A stretch of DNA of 64,000 nucleotides from Prinia subflava (taxonomy: Eukaryota > Chordata > Aves > Passeriformes > Cisticolidae): the NCBI RefSeq assembly GCF_021018805.1, contig NW_026960609.1, positions 2,418,001 through 2,482,000 on the forward strand. The letters run 5' to 3'. The position numbers and the translations under genes were made by a program. Position 1 is the first letter of the stretch. Each line of letters starts with the position of its first letter. This document shows positions 32,341-42,570 of the stretch, one piece after another. The notes beneath the pieces are model-generated. The model saw only the letters and a list, made by a program, of their open reading frames with translations, was not told the DNA's origin and ran no database searches.

Positions 32341-33692
32341 CAAGATTTTTGGGCAGCGGTCACTGAGAAGCACCCTACCCAAAAACTGAACTGGAAAACA
32401 GATACACCAGTCTGGGTAGAACAGTGGCCGCTCAACAAACAAAAACTGAAGGTGCTTGAGGAGCTAGTAGAAGAGCAGTTAAAGAAGGGTAACATCATGG
32501 CGACCACATCTCTGTAGAACTCCCCAGTGTTTGTCATCCAGAAGGCTAACAAAAAGAGATGGCGGCTCCTCCACGACCTCCGACAATTAATAATGTCATT
32601 GACGATATGGGGTCTCTCCAACCTGGAATGCCATCTCCAGCAATGCTCCTCCAAAATTGGAATTTGGCTGTAATTGACATAAAAGATTGTTTTTTCTATA
32701 TTCCTCTACACCCTGAGGATGCCCCGTGTTTCACATTCTCAGTCCCCACTATAAACAGAGAAGCCCCGAGGAAGAGGTACCATTTTAGAGTTTTGCCGCA
32801 AGGCTTAAAAGCCTCACCATCCATCTGCCAATGGTATGTCTCATCCTTGATGTCCCCAGTGTGTGCAGTCGCAGAAAAGGCCATCATCTATCATTATATA
32901 GATGATATCCTTGTATGTACCCCCTCTGATGATCTACTCACCCACACGCTTGACCTAACAATCAATGCATTGATTGTTGCAGGGTTCAAGCTCCAGGAAC
33001 AGAAAATTCAAAAGATGCCGCCTTGGAAGTATTTGGGCTTGGAAACTGGGAAGAGGACCATTGTTCCTAAAAAATTAGAGATCAAAACAAAGATCAAGAC
33101 CCTTGCTGATGTCCATCAGTTGTGTGGGTCCTTGAATTGAATAAGGCCCTGGCTGGGTCTGACCACCGAAGACCTTGCCCCCCTTTTGGATTTATTGAAA
33201 GGGGGAGAGGAGCTGAGTTCTCCCAGGGCTATTACCCCAGAGGCACAGAAAGCTGTAGAAAAGGTTCAGGCAGCAATGTCCACAAGACAGGCCGACCGAT
33301 GTCAGCCTGATCTGCCATTCAAATTTATCATCTCAGGTAAATTACCACACCTCCGTGGAATCATTTTCCAGTGGGAGCAGAAACAAACACACAAGGCAAA
33401 AGAAACACCCAAAAAGGGCCAGTACAGAGGGACTCTCTCTTGATCATAGAGTGGGTTTTCCTCAGTCACCAAAGGTCCGAGAGAATGACAAAGCCCCAAG
33501 AGCCAGTAGCAGAACTGATCCAGAAAGCTAGGACCCGGATCAGGGAGCTGGCAGGATGTGACTTTGAGTGCGTTCACATTCCAGTCAGGTTAAAATCAGG
33601 CCAAATTACTAAGGCAATATTAGAACATTTGCTTCAAGAAAATGAAGCCTTGCAGTTTTCTCTGGATTCCTACTCAGGACAAATTTCTATCC
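32341..33692 (+). pseudogene. pol: ERV3 pol, RT part
   Basis: The RT starts with [12 protein letters not shown] and KRWRLLHDLR (frames change near 32560), then IDIKDCFFYIPLHPED, the catalytic YIDD (about 32894-32905), FKLQEQKIQKMPPWKYLG and the connection (LTTEDLAPLLDLLKGG, IIEWVFLSHQ). Stops lie at 32517 and 33138, and a further frame change near 33430. The reading is interrupted at SGQISI by the solo LTR and resumes with HQPAHKIF at 34274, showing that the insertion is precise. Confidence 0.85.
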
Positions 33693-34267
33693 TGTGGTGG
33701 TGTGGAATTAAGTTCATAATAAGTTTGTTAGGTTTGTACAGGTTGATTGTACAATGGTATGTTCCTTGTAGCCCATTTTTTCCCTGTTGGTATTATCCTG
33801 GAATTCCCTAAGTCATATAACTCTTCAGTTATTTGTCAGTCTTTCCTCATGGTCTGTGTAAACCCCTCTCTGTTGTCCCTGATTGGTTTCTGTAAGGTCA
33901 CCCCATGTTCGTATCACCTCTTTGGTTGAAGCCCATTGGTTGTAACCACCTTATCACGCCCCACGACACTGCTGTATAAAATGGCAGGTCAGAAGAGCCT
34001 AGGGGGCATAGTCTGAAGATCTGGCAGGTGGTAAGGAGGTCCCTTGGGACCCCCAAATAAATCTGTCGTTTTACCAGACTGGCTCCTCCCTTCTTCTTGT
34101 TCGTCATTGTCAACATTCTCCACCACCTCACACAGCCTCTCAGGACAAGAACTCACAGGGATCAGCAGGCTTGCGTGACTTGCCTAGCTGTACCCTTTAG
34201 CCTGCTGCGGTGCCTGAGCTAGCCTAGGCAGGCAGAGAGACTGAGTTCTCTTAAAGGCACTGCTACA
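33693..34267 (+). mobile_element. Solo LTR in ERV3 pol (575 bp, TSD CTATCC)
   Basis: It starts TGTGGTGGTGTGG and ends CACTGCTACA. The flanks are CTATCC at 33687-33692 and CTATCC at 34268-34273; removing the LTR and one copy restores the pol reading. TATAAAA (about 33974) and AATAAA (about 34054) show plus orientation. The 6-bp duplication is that of class II integrases. It is unlike the LTRs of ERV2, ERV3 and ERV4, so a further family is present. Confidence 0.9.
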
Positions 34268-34273
34268 CTATCC

Positions 34274-34738
34274 ATCAGCCTGCCCACAAAATTTTCAAAC
34301 AAGAAGTTCAATTCATCCTAAAATTAGAAAGTGTTCAAAGCAGGAGACCTTTAAAAGCTCTAACTGTCTTTACAGATGTGTCAGGAAGATCCCACAAGTC
34401 CTTTGTGACTTGGAAAGATCCTCAAATTCAGCAGTGGGAGACAGACATTGCTGAGGTAGAAGGCTCATCTCAGGTTGCTGAATTGGCTGCAGTTGTTAGA
34501 GCCTTCGAAAGGTTCTCTGAACTATTCAGTTTAGTTACAGACTCTGCCTATGTGGCAGGAGTAGTGTCCAGGGCAGATCAAGCAATACCGTAAGAAGCGT
34601 CTAACATCGCACTTTTCAAATTGCTCTCAAAACTTGTAAAGCTAGTCTCCCACTGAGCACAACCATTTTATGTGATGCATGTCAGGTCACACACTGATTT
34701 GCCTGGGTTCATCGCTGAAGGCAACAGGAGGGCAGATG
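34274..34738 (+). pseudogene. pol: ERV3 pol, RNase H part
   Basis: The fragment reads LKALTVFTDVSGRS (first catalytic Asp), VAELAAVVRAF (Glu), LVTDSAYVAGV (Asp) and, after a stop at 34591, FYVMHVRSHTDLPGFIAEGNRRAD (last Asp). All four acidic positions of RNase H are still present. The tail is cut at CAGATG (34733-34738) by the CR1 insertion and continues at 38984 with DALAVPAEV, the start of integrase. Confidence 0.85.
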
Positions 34739-35049
34739 TGACTCAGGCAGGAGGAGGGTGCGGCTTCCTCTGGCAATTGTGAGGTGATTGAGAGGCTGAT
34801 TATAAGAGGCCTCTAGGGAGCATGGCAACCCGGAGCGTGGCGAACAGGGGCGCACAAACAGGAGCGCGGCAGTTTGTGCGGCAGTTCGTGCAGGCAGGGC
34901 AAGCAGGTAGGGTTGCAGGTTTCCCTGATTGTAAGGTTTGCTGTCGGGTGATTCCGGTGTTTCTGTTGGTTGGTTGGTTTTGGGGTTTCTGTATGTAATT
35001 GTTTCTACACAGTCCAAAAGTGTAGTTAGTACAAGTGAATATAACCAAA

Positions 35050-35823
35050 TGGGACCCTCCAAAAAGGATGTGTCTGTACAGACCCATTCCTGTGCAGAGT
35101 GTTTCAGCTTATCACTGTTCTCAGGGGGTGTTGAGGAAGAAACTTGCCTGCGGTGTGAATGATCAGGTGAATGATCTCCTTTCACTGGTGGCTGAACTTA
35201 GAGAGGAAGTTGAAAGACTAAGGAGTATCAGGGAAAGTGAAAGGGAAATTGGTGGAGCTCAGCCCTCCCATCTGTGAGGGAGGCCCACCAAGAGCCAGAG
35301 GGCTCCTATGCCTCCTGTTGTCAGGCAATAGAAGGACAACTGGTGGATGAAGGTGAGTGGGAATGGGTCCCTGCTCGGGGAGGTAATAATAAAAAAATCC
35401 TCCAGACCCCCATCCCCTAGCCAGGTGCCACTTCAGAATAGGTATGAGCTCCTGGATCTAGAGTCAGCCAGATGATTTAGAAGAAAATTATCTGCCTCCT
35501 AATTATGATTCATCTGTTAAACAGATTACCACCTCTAAAATCAAAAAGAAAAGAAGGGTAGTCATAGTGGGTGACTCCCTTCTGAGGGGAACAGAGGGCC
35601 CCATTTGTCATCCGAACCCATCCCACAGGGAGGTCTGCTGCCTCCCTGGGGCCCGGGTAAAGGACATTACTGAGAGACTCCCTGGGCTGATTCAGCCCTC
35701 TGATTATTACCCACTGCTGATACTCCAGGCTGGCAGTGATGAGATTGAAAAGAGGAGTATCAGGACAATTAAAAGGGATTTTAGGGCACTAAGTCAGATG
35801 ATTAATAGGACAAGGCACAGGTA
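35050..35823 (+). pseudogene. CR1 ORF1 remnant
   Basis: The ATG at 35050 starts MGPSKKDVSVQTHSC with paired cysteines (CAEC, CLRC). After a one-base frame change near 35160 a short leucine heptad region follows (LLSLVAELREEVERLRSI). The middle (35280-35550) is broken by several stops. The end (about 35535-35823) reads VVIVGDSLLRGTEG, LPGARVKDI and LILQAGSDEI, the SGNH-esterase-like domain known from CR1 ORF1, with the Ser of GDS present. ORF1 protein binds the element RNA in CR1-type LINEs. Frameshifts make it inactive. Confidence 0.75.
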
Positions 35824-36053
35824 GTTTTCTCCTCAGTCCATTTGGTGGCTTAGAAGAACGATGAAAGGAATAGGAGAACTCACGAGTGTCTCAAAGGTTG
35901 GTGTCATAGGCAGAATTTCAGATTCTTTGATCATGGGGCAACTTTTATGGCACCTGGCCTGCTTAAACCAGATGGGTTCCATCTTTCTGTTAAAGGCAAA
36001 AGAATTTTAGCTAATGAACTGGCAGAACTTGTTGAGAGGGCTTTAAACTAGGT

Positions 36054-38903
36054 TTGAAGGGGGAAGGGGATGCAGTTGGGCTATCTGGAAGCAGGCCCAA
36101 GGGTGACAAACCTGAGTTAGGGGTGAAATCAGTAGCCAAGCTGGGGTGCATGTATGCTAATGCACACAGCATGGATAACAAACAAGGAGAGCTGGAAGCC
36201 ATGGTGCAGCAGCAGTGCTATGATGTAGTCGCCATCATGGAAACATGGTGGGATGACTCACATAGCTGGAGCACTGCACTGGATGGCTACAAACTCTTCA
36301 GAAGAGATAGGAAAGGGAAAAGAGGTGGAGGGGTGGCCCTTTATATTAGGGAGGGTTTTGATGCTATGAGTGTTGAAATTAATGATGATGAAATTGAATG
36401 TCTGTGGGTAACAATTAAGAGGAAGGCCAACAAGTCTGATATCCTGCTGGGAGTCTATCATCCACCCAACCAGGAAGACGAGGTAGACAACTTATTCTAT
36501 AAGCAGCTGGAAACTGTTTCAAGATCATCAGCCCTTGTTCTTGTAGGTGATTTCAACCTGCCAGACATCTGCTGGGGACCTAATACAGCAGAAAAAAGGC
36601 AGTCCAGGAAATTTTTAGAGTGTGTGGAGGGCAACTTTTTGTCATACCTGGTGGGTGAGCCCACCAGGGGAGGGACTATGTTAGATCTGTTGTTTGTAAA
36701 TAGAGATGGGATGGTGGAAGAAGTGGTGGTTGGAGGCCAGTTGGGGCACAGTGATCACAAAATTCTAGAATTCTTGATAACTGGTAAAGTCAGGAGGAAT
36801 ATCAATAAGACTTCTACATTGGACTTTCGGAGGGCAGACTTTGGCCTATTTAGGAGGATTATCCAAAGAGTTCCTTGGGAAGCAGTCTTTAAAAACAAAG
36901 GAGTTCAGGAAAGGTGGGCATGCTTCAAAACAGAGATCTTGAGGGCACAGGAACAGACTGTCCCTGTGTGCCGAAAGAGGAGCCCAGGAGGCAAACGTCC
37001 AGCCTGGCTGGGCATGGAGGTTTTGAAGGAACTTAGGAACAAAAAGAGGATGTATCATCTTTGGAAGGAAGGTCAGGTCTCTTGGGAAATATTTAAGGGG
37101 GCTACTAGAACATGTAGTAAAAGAATTAGGGAAGCCAAAGCTCAGTTTGAACTTTGAATGGCAACTTCTGTAAAGGATAATAAGAAATGTTTTTACAAAT
37201 ATATTAATGATAAAAGGAAGGGTAAGACCAACCTTTGTCCTTTATTAGATGCAGGAGGGAACTTAGTAACTGTAGATAAGGAGAAGGCAGAGGTGCTTAA
37301 CACCTTCTTTGCCTCAGTTTTTAGTGGGAAGACTAGCCCTCAGGACAATTGTCCTCTTGAGTTGGTAAATGGTGTCAGGGAGCTGAATGGTTCCCCCATT
37401 ATTCAGGAGGAGGCAGTCAGAGAACTATTGAGATGTTTGGATATTCATAAATCTATTGGTCCAGATGGGATCCATCCCAGGGTGATGAGGGAGCTGGCAG
37501 ATGAGCTTGCAAAGCCACTCTCCATCATTTACCAACAGTCCTGGTTCACTGGTGAGATTCCAGATGACTGGAAGCTGGCCAATGTGACACCCATCCACAA
37601 AAAGGGTAGGAAGGAGGATCCTGGTAATTATAGGCCAGTCAGCCTGACCTCAGTCCCTGGTAAGGTTATGGAGCAGTTTATATTGAGTATTGTCATGCAG
37701 CACTTACAGGATGGCCAGGGTATCAGACTCGACCAGCATGGATTTAGGAGGGGTAGGTCATGTTTGACCAACCTGATCTCCTTTTATGACCAAGTGACCT
37801 GCCTGGTAGATGCAGGAAAGGCTGTGGATGTTGTCTATTTGGACTTCAGCAAGGCCTCTGACACTGTCTCCCACAGCATACTCCTGGAAAATCTGGCAGC
37901 CCGAGGCTTGGACAGGAGCACTCTTTGCTGGGTTAGGAACTGGCTGGATGGTTGGGCCCAGAGAGTGGTGGTGAACAGTGCTGCATCCAGCTGGCAGCCA
38001 GTGACCAGTGGTGTCCCTCAGGGATCTGTGCTGGGGCCTGTTTTATTCAATATCTTCATTGATGACATGGATGAGGGGATTGAGTCTTTTATTAGTAAAT
38101 TTGCAGATGACACTAAGCTGGGAGCATGTGTCGATCTATTGGAAAGTAGGAGGGCTCTGCAGAGAGACCTGGAAGGGTTGGATGGATGGGCAGAGTCCAG
38201 TGGGATGAAGTTTAATAAGTCCAAGTGCCGAGTCCTGCATTTTGGCCACAAAAACCCCCTGCAGCGTTATAGGCTGGGGATGGTGTGGTTGGACAGTGAC
38301 CAGGCAGAGAAGGACCTGGGGGTACTGGTCGACAGCTGGCTGAACATGAGCCAGCAGTGTGCCTTGGTGGCCAAGAAGGCCAATGGCCTCCTAGCCTGTA
38401 TCAGGAACAGTGTGGCCAGCAGGAGCAGGGAGGTCATTCTTCCCTTGTACAAAGCACTGGTGAGGCCACACTTTGAGTACTGTGTCCACTTCTGGGCCCC
38501 TCAGTTTAAGAAGGACGTTGAGGCACTTGAGCACATCCAGAGGAGGGCAACGAAGCTGGTGAGGGGCTTGGAACACAAGCCTTATGAGGAATGACTGAGG
38601 GAGCTGGGGTTGTTTAGCCTGGAGAAAAGGAGACTCAGAGGTGACCTTATTGCACTCTACAGCTTCCCGAAAGGTAGTTGTAGTCAGGTGGGGGTCGGTC
38701 TCTTTCTCCAGGCAACAACTGACAGAACGAGAGGACACAGTCTCAAGCTGCGTCAAGGGAAATATAAGTTGGATATTAGGAAGAAATTTTTCACAGAGAC
38801 AGTAATAAAGTACTGGAATGGCCTGCCTGGGGAGGTGGTGGAGTCACCATCCCTGGATGTGTTTAAAAAAAGACTGGATGTGGCACTCAGTGCCATGATT
38901 TAG
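36054..38903 (+). pseudogene. CR1 ORF2: endonuclease and reverse transcriptase, two TGA stops
   Basis: A single frame runs from about 36054 to 38903 and is broken only by TGA at 37155 and TGA at 38592. The APE-type endonuclease has its active-site residues: Glu in AIMETWWDD, Asp/Asn in LVGDFNLPD and His in LGHSDHKIL. The RT follows with [18 protein letters not shown], the palm motif KFADDTKLG (about 38098) and [14 protein letters not shown]. The C-terminal part ([22 protein letters not shown]) ends close to the 3' end of the element. In this family the enzyme nicks the target and reverse transcribes its own RNA there. No frameshift is seen over 2.85 kb, so the copy is young or was recently active. 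Confidence 0.9.
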
Positions 38904-38983
38904 TTGAGGAGCCAGGGCATGGGTTGAACTCGATGAACTTTAAGGTCTCTTCCAACAGACTAATTCTGTGATTCTGTGTAATT

Positions 38984-40353
38984 CAGATGCTCTCGCTGTG
39001 CCTGCAGAGGTAGCTCCTCTCCCAAACGTTTTTGAACAGGTCAAAATCAGCCACCAGCTTTTCCACCAAAATGCACCTGGCCTAGTCCACCAGTTTCACA
39101 TCACCCGAGAACAGGCCAGAGCGATTGTAGCCACATGCCCCAATTGCCAACAACATGCACTCCCTACAATGAGCACAGGAGCAAACCCGAGGGGGTTGAA
39201 CAGTTGTGAGCTGTGGCAAACAGATTTAACACACATACCATCATTCGGACGGCAAAGATATGTTCATGTCAGCGTAGATACCTTTTCTAGAGTGGCCTAT
39301 GCCCACAGAGGGGAATCATGATGCCATAAAATACCTCCTACAAGCTTTCTCTTTCATGGGCATCCCCAAGGGTTTGAAAACTGATAACGGGCCCACTTAA
39401 AAATCCAAGGAATTCAAGATTTTCCTGCAACAATGGGGAGTAGAGCACAAAAAAGGCATCCTCTACTCCCCTACAGGTCAAGCCGTAGTAGGAAGGACTC
39501 ACCATGATATCAAGAGTCCTGGACCAGCAACATCAGGTCCTGAAAGTAGAACCGCCTCATATTCTGTTGTCCAGAGCACTTTTCACAATTAATTTTCTGA
39601 ACTGTTCTTTTGACAACCTGAATCCACCAATCGTATGCCACTTTGGGGGAAATTGTCAGATGTCACTGAAAGAAAAGCCTCCAGTCGTAGTAAAAGACGC
39701 TGAGGCTTGGGAGACAGTGGGACCTTACAAATTAGTCACATGGTGTTGTTGTTTAAATTTATGGGGGGTCCCTGGGGAGTGCCCCCCGGAGACCCTCGGG
39801 GTCTTTTGGGGTCGTGGTGATCCCGCGCTGGCAGGCAAGGAGACTCAGATGCCGGTGGGGTGCTGATGAGGTGAGGGTTTATTCACTGAGGGAGAGGGGA
39901 AGGGAAGGGGGGGGAAAGGGAGGAGAGGGAAAGGGAGCATCAGGAGGCCTCCAGGGGTAGAGGGGCAAGAGGGGCAGAGCTTTCTGCCTTAGCATTCTTA
40001 TCACAGAGGTTCAAAGGGGCGCGGTAACAGTCTCCAGCCAATGAGGTTACAGATACAGGATACTGCAGGGAGGGTACAGACTTGAGATAAACCATACACT
40101 TTCCAGGGGTGAACCAGAGCAAACCATTTCCATAAAATGCAATCCCACAACATGGGGACGTGGATACGCCTGTGTGTCCACCCCCTCTGGTGTAAAGTGG
40201 GTTCTGTCTAAATGGGTCAAGCTCTATGTCCCCAAGGTCACAGGGGAGTCTACAGAAGTGCCCCAAGTTGCTAATGCTGCTTGGAGGAGGAGATGCCATG
40301 CAAGTTCCCTGGAAGAAATTCCACTGATCCCTCCTATCTGGAATTATTTGTAA
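38984..40353 (+). pseudogene. pol: ERV3 pol, integrase part (split by LTR-B)
   Basis: After the CR1 the frame reads DALAVPAEV, then the zinc-binding HQLFHQ to CPNC and the first catalytic Asp in LWQTDLTHIP (about 39220). Frames change near 39310. The second Asp is in KTDNGPT followed by a stop. The catalytic Glu position reads AVVGRTH (about 39485) instead of V-E-R-A-H, so it is lost. The C-terminal domain GPYKLVTW is cut at ACATGG (39738) by the family B LTR and resumes GRGYACVSTPSGVKWV (40156); the stop is at 40351. Confidence 0.85.
39744..40149 (-). mobile_element. Solo LTR family B, copy 2 (406 bp, TSD ACATGG)
   Basis: On the minus strand it starts TGTGGGATTGCATTTTATGG at 40149 and ends AACAACA at 39744. 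The flanks are ACATGG at 39738-39743 and ACATGG at 40150-40155, and removal restores the integrase reading LVTWGRGYACV. AATAAA lies on the minus strand near 39880. It is the same family as 24322-24774 in opposite orientation. The perfect duplication suggests a younger insertion than copy 1. Confidence 0.92.
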
Positions 40354-40420
40354 TATTCTCTGTTTTAAGTTTTCTTTTACCGGTTTTGATCCCGCTGTCA
40401 GTGTGCAGTCTCCAGACATC

Positions 40421-41637
40421 ATGAGACCGAGTCTGCTCCTCGTCCTGCTTGTGACCATTCCACCAATGAGCCTCTGGATAGTCCCTCAGCCCAAAGCAAA
40501 TTTATGGACCACCTTGACCAAGGCCCTTGGACAAGACCACATCTGTCTCTCCACAGCATTGGCCTCTGACCCCTTGTCAATATTTCTAGTAGGGGTTCCT
40601 TTTAAATTTGCAGAGTTCCCAGATGAAATGTGGCATGCCTTGAATGAAGTTAACTCACTTGCACCACCTCCTGGTCGCTACCCTGCTGACAATCCTCTAC
40701 TGTTCTGGCAGAAGTGGGCAAGGCAGTTACCGGTGCCAAAAAGAGAGCCACAAGAATTCCATCTCTTGGGCTCCATGAATGCAACCTTTTTCATTCACTT
40801 TAAATTTAATCCCTGCATGCTACCTTATGAAGCTGAACTGAACATCTATCCTCACCCTAGCAACCCACACTACATGGACAAAAACTGGTGGGAAAATTTG
40901 GTTCTAGTCATGCACTCGTCAGGTGAAGATTATCAGCCCCGTGAACTCCCAAAAGGTGTGTTTTGATATGTGGGGACAGGGCTTGGGCAGGTCTCCCCCA
41001 TCATCTGCTCGGAGGTCCATGCACTTTTGGCAAACTGAGCCTGTTTACCCCAAATCGAACAAATTTGATGCAGTGGCAGATGAAAAACAATACAAATAAA
41101 TTTGCCATCCAAAAAAGAGACTTAAGACAATTAGATCCAGACTGTGATTTGGAAATTGTTCACTGCTCCAGATTTAAGGCCACTGCAATTACAGTCCTCC
41201 TGCCGTGGATCTCAGCAGCAAAAACCATGGGACAATTAGGCTGATTGGAATGTTGGGTAGCAAAACAGGCAAACCTCACTTCTACTGCCCTGAGTGACCT
41301 CTTATCAGATGAGGAAATTACCAGGCAAGCTACCATTCAAAACAGGGCTGCCATTGATTATCTGCTCCTGCAGCACAACCATAGCTGTGAAGAATTTGAA
41401 GGTCTTTTCTGCCTCAACTTGTCATCAAAAGCCGAGAACATACATGCCACAATTAACAAAATGAAAATCATGGTGAACGACATCAAGAAAGAGACAGAAG
41501 ACTGGCTGAGCAGACTGTTCAAAGGCTGGGGACTCTCAGGCTGGGTGGGATCTGTGATGAAAACTGTGTTTTCAGTATTGTTTATTTTAGTTATTTTTAT
41601 TGTAGTTGTTAGCATCGTTTTTGGGCTAATCAAATGA
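40421..41637 (+). pseudogene. env: ERV3 env remnant
   Basis: The ATG at 40421 starts a signal peptide (MRPSLLLVLLVTIPPMSLW) and SU (WIVPQPKANLW, HICLSTAL, FLVGVPF). The frame is lost by a one-base change near 40965 at the conserved element MICGDRAW, then GGPCTFGKLSLFTP. The cleavage region reads IQKRDLRQLDPDC. A TGA lies at 41242. TM has ATIQNRAAIDYLLLQH, but CX6CC is degraded (CEEFEGLFC: one of the double cysteines is Phe). The membrane segment VFSVLFILVIFIVVVSIVF precedes the TGA at 41635. The same frame stays open for another 51 codons to 41793, which may once have been a longer cytoplasmic tail. Confidence 0.85.
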
Positions 41638-41825
41638 ATGGTTTTTAAATTAATCTCAAGCTCATCTTCCCCTCCTGAGGTTTGCCATCTAGAAACCCTC
41701 AGTGCTCCAACAGATGACCTAGAAGCCCCAGTGGAAATCACTGGACTTCCTGATGAAGGACAAACTTACCAACCTTGGTTTGGCGAGCATTAAGCAACCC
41801 AAACCCAGTCCTCTTCCTTTTAAAC

Positions 41826-41850
41826 AAAAAAAAAAAAAAAAAAAGGGGGA
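41826..41850 (+). promoter_or_regulatory. ERV3 polypurine tract
   Basis: A run of about 20 A followed by GGGGGAG lies directly before the LTR start TGTTGTGG at 41853. It would prime plus-strand synthesis. The A-run is longer than the tract of ERV4 (A5GA5G5). Confidence 0.7.
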
Positions 41851-41852
41851 GT

Positions 41853-42570
41853 TGTTGTGGTGTTTTTTATGATGTGAGATTTCATTCCTGTTAATGGTTT
41901 TTCCCTGGGCTTCCCCCCCGCCAGGTTTGGGTCACTCCTCCCTTTTTCCATACCCCCGGAACCTTCTACACCCCTCCCCATAGACATGTCCATCAACGAA
42001 AGGGGTTTTGCCCCCTCAGGGGAATTTCAGAGAGGGGTGTCAAGTGATAGGAGAAAAACGAAGAAAGTAAATCCCCCTAGAAGAACACTGGCTCACCTGA
42101 ATATCCTTCTACCTGAATTGTCTCCTCCCATCCTCTCGTTGGTGGGTTCCTCGCCCATTGCTCCCACTCCTCCCCCAAATAAAAGGGACAGCAGACCACA
42201 TGGTCTGGTTCAGCCGGGGTTTTGACTGGTTCAAAGCCCATGCTGGAGCTCAAACAAACTTTGGACTAAGAAAACCCCCCTGCCGTCCGGCTCCTGCTCT
42301 TTTCGTCTCGTCCAGTTTCTTGGCAAGTAAACGCCAAGGAAAGCGGTCTCCTTTTCCCAGCCCCCTGAGGGTCTGCCTCTTCAGCCGCCATTCTCGGTCT
42401 GCGACAAGTCGGGACTTGAACCGACACCTTGCACAGGTGTAACCGATCTCAGCCACTGAGCCAAGAGAGGTATCTCTGCAAGTAATTGCAACAGCTGTCT
42501 CTCTGGGCTATCAGCTGGACTCGACAGCCTGTAGAAGTCCCGTTCCGTGGTGCGGACTAGAAACCCGGCA
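41853..42570 (+). mobile_element. ERV3 3' LTR (right end approximate)
   Basis: It starts TGTTGTGGTGTTTTTTATG after the polypurine tract. AAATAAAAGGG near 42178 is a TATA-like or poly(A) element, and AAGTAAACG near 42326 a second candidate. The right end was placed at CCCGGCA (42570) because a CA is expected and the composition becomes AT-rich after it; no second LTR or TSD is available to confirm it. A tRNA-like segment on the opposite strand lies at 42402-42470. Confidence 0.55.
42402..42470 (-). other. tRNA-like segment inside ERV3 LTR
   Basis: On the minus strand the segment contains an A-box-like TGGCTCAGTGGC (42463-42452), a perfect 5-bp stem with 7-base loop (ACACC-TGTGCAA-GGTGT) in the place of the anticodon arm, and a B-box GGTTCAAGTCC (42422-42412). 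The distance between the boxes is within three bases of a normal tRNA. No acceptor stem can be formed, the T stem is imperfect, and the base before the would-be anticodon TGC is G instead of T. It is therefore not a functional tRNA gene. It may be derived from a tRNA or be chance. Confidence 0.4.

Larger units (their letters stand above)
34739..38983 (+). mobile_element. CR1 LINE, near full length (4.2 kb, TSD CAGATG)
   Basis: The element lies between two copies of CAGATG (34733-34738 and 38984-38989). It has a GC-rich 5' part with repeated GCGGCAGTT words (about 34800-34920), ORF1 (about 35050-35823), ORF2 (36054-38903) and the CR1-type 3' end with two ATTCTGTG units (about 38963-38978). Most avian CR1 copies are short 3' pieces, so 4.2 kb with both ORFs is unusual. 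It has the same orientation as ERV3 and is younger than it. Confidence 0.92.
29571..42570 (+). mobile_element. ERV3: class II provirus relic with three nested insertions
   Basis: The order is gag (29571-31464), pro (31468-32340), pol (32341-40353), env (40421-41637), polypurine tract and 3' LTR (41853 to about 42570). Pol is split by a solo LTR (33693-34267), a CR1 LINE (34739-38983) and a family B LTR (39744-40149). Each is flanked by a perfect 6-bp duplication of pol sequence (CTATCC, CAGATG, ACATGG). Without them the element is about 7.8 kb, a normal provirus length. Stops and frameshifts occur in every gene. No 5' LTR was found. Confidence 0.9.

Noticed and set aside
42402..42470. Functional tRNA gene on the minus strand
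   Set aside because: No acceptor stem, imperfect T stem, and G instead of T before the anticodon. Kept only as tRNA-like segment.
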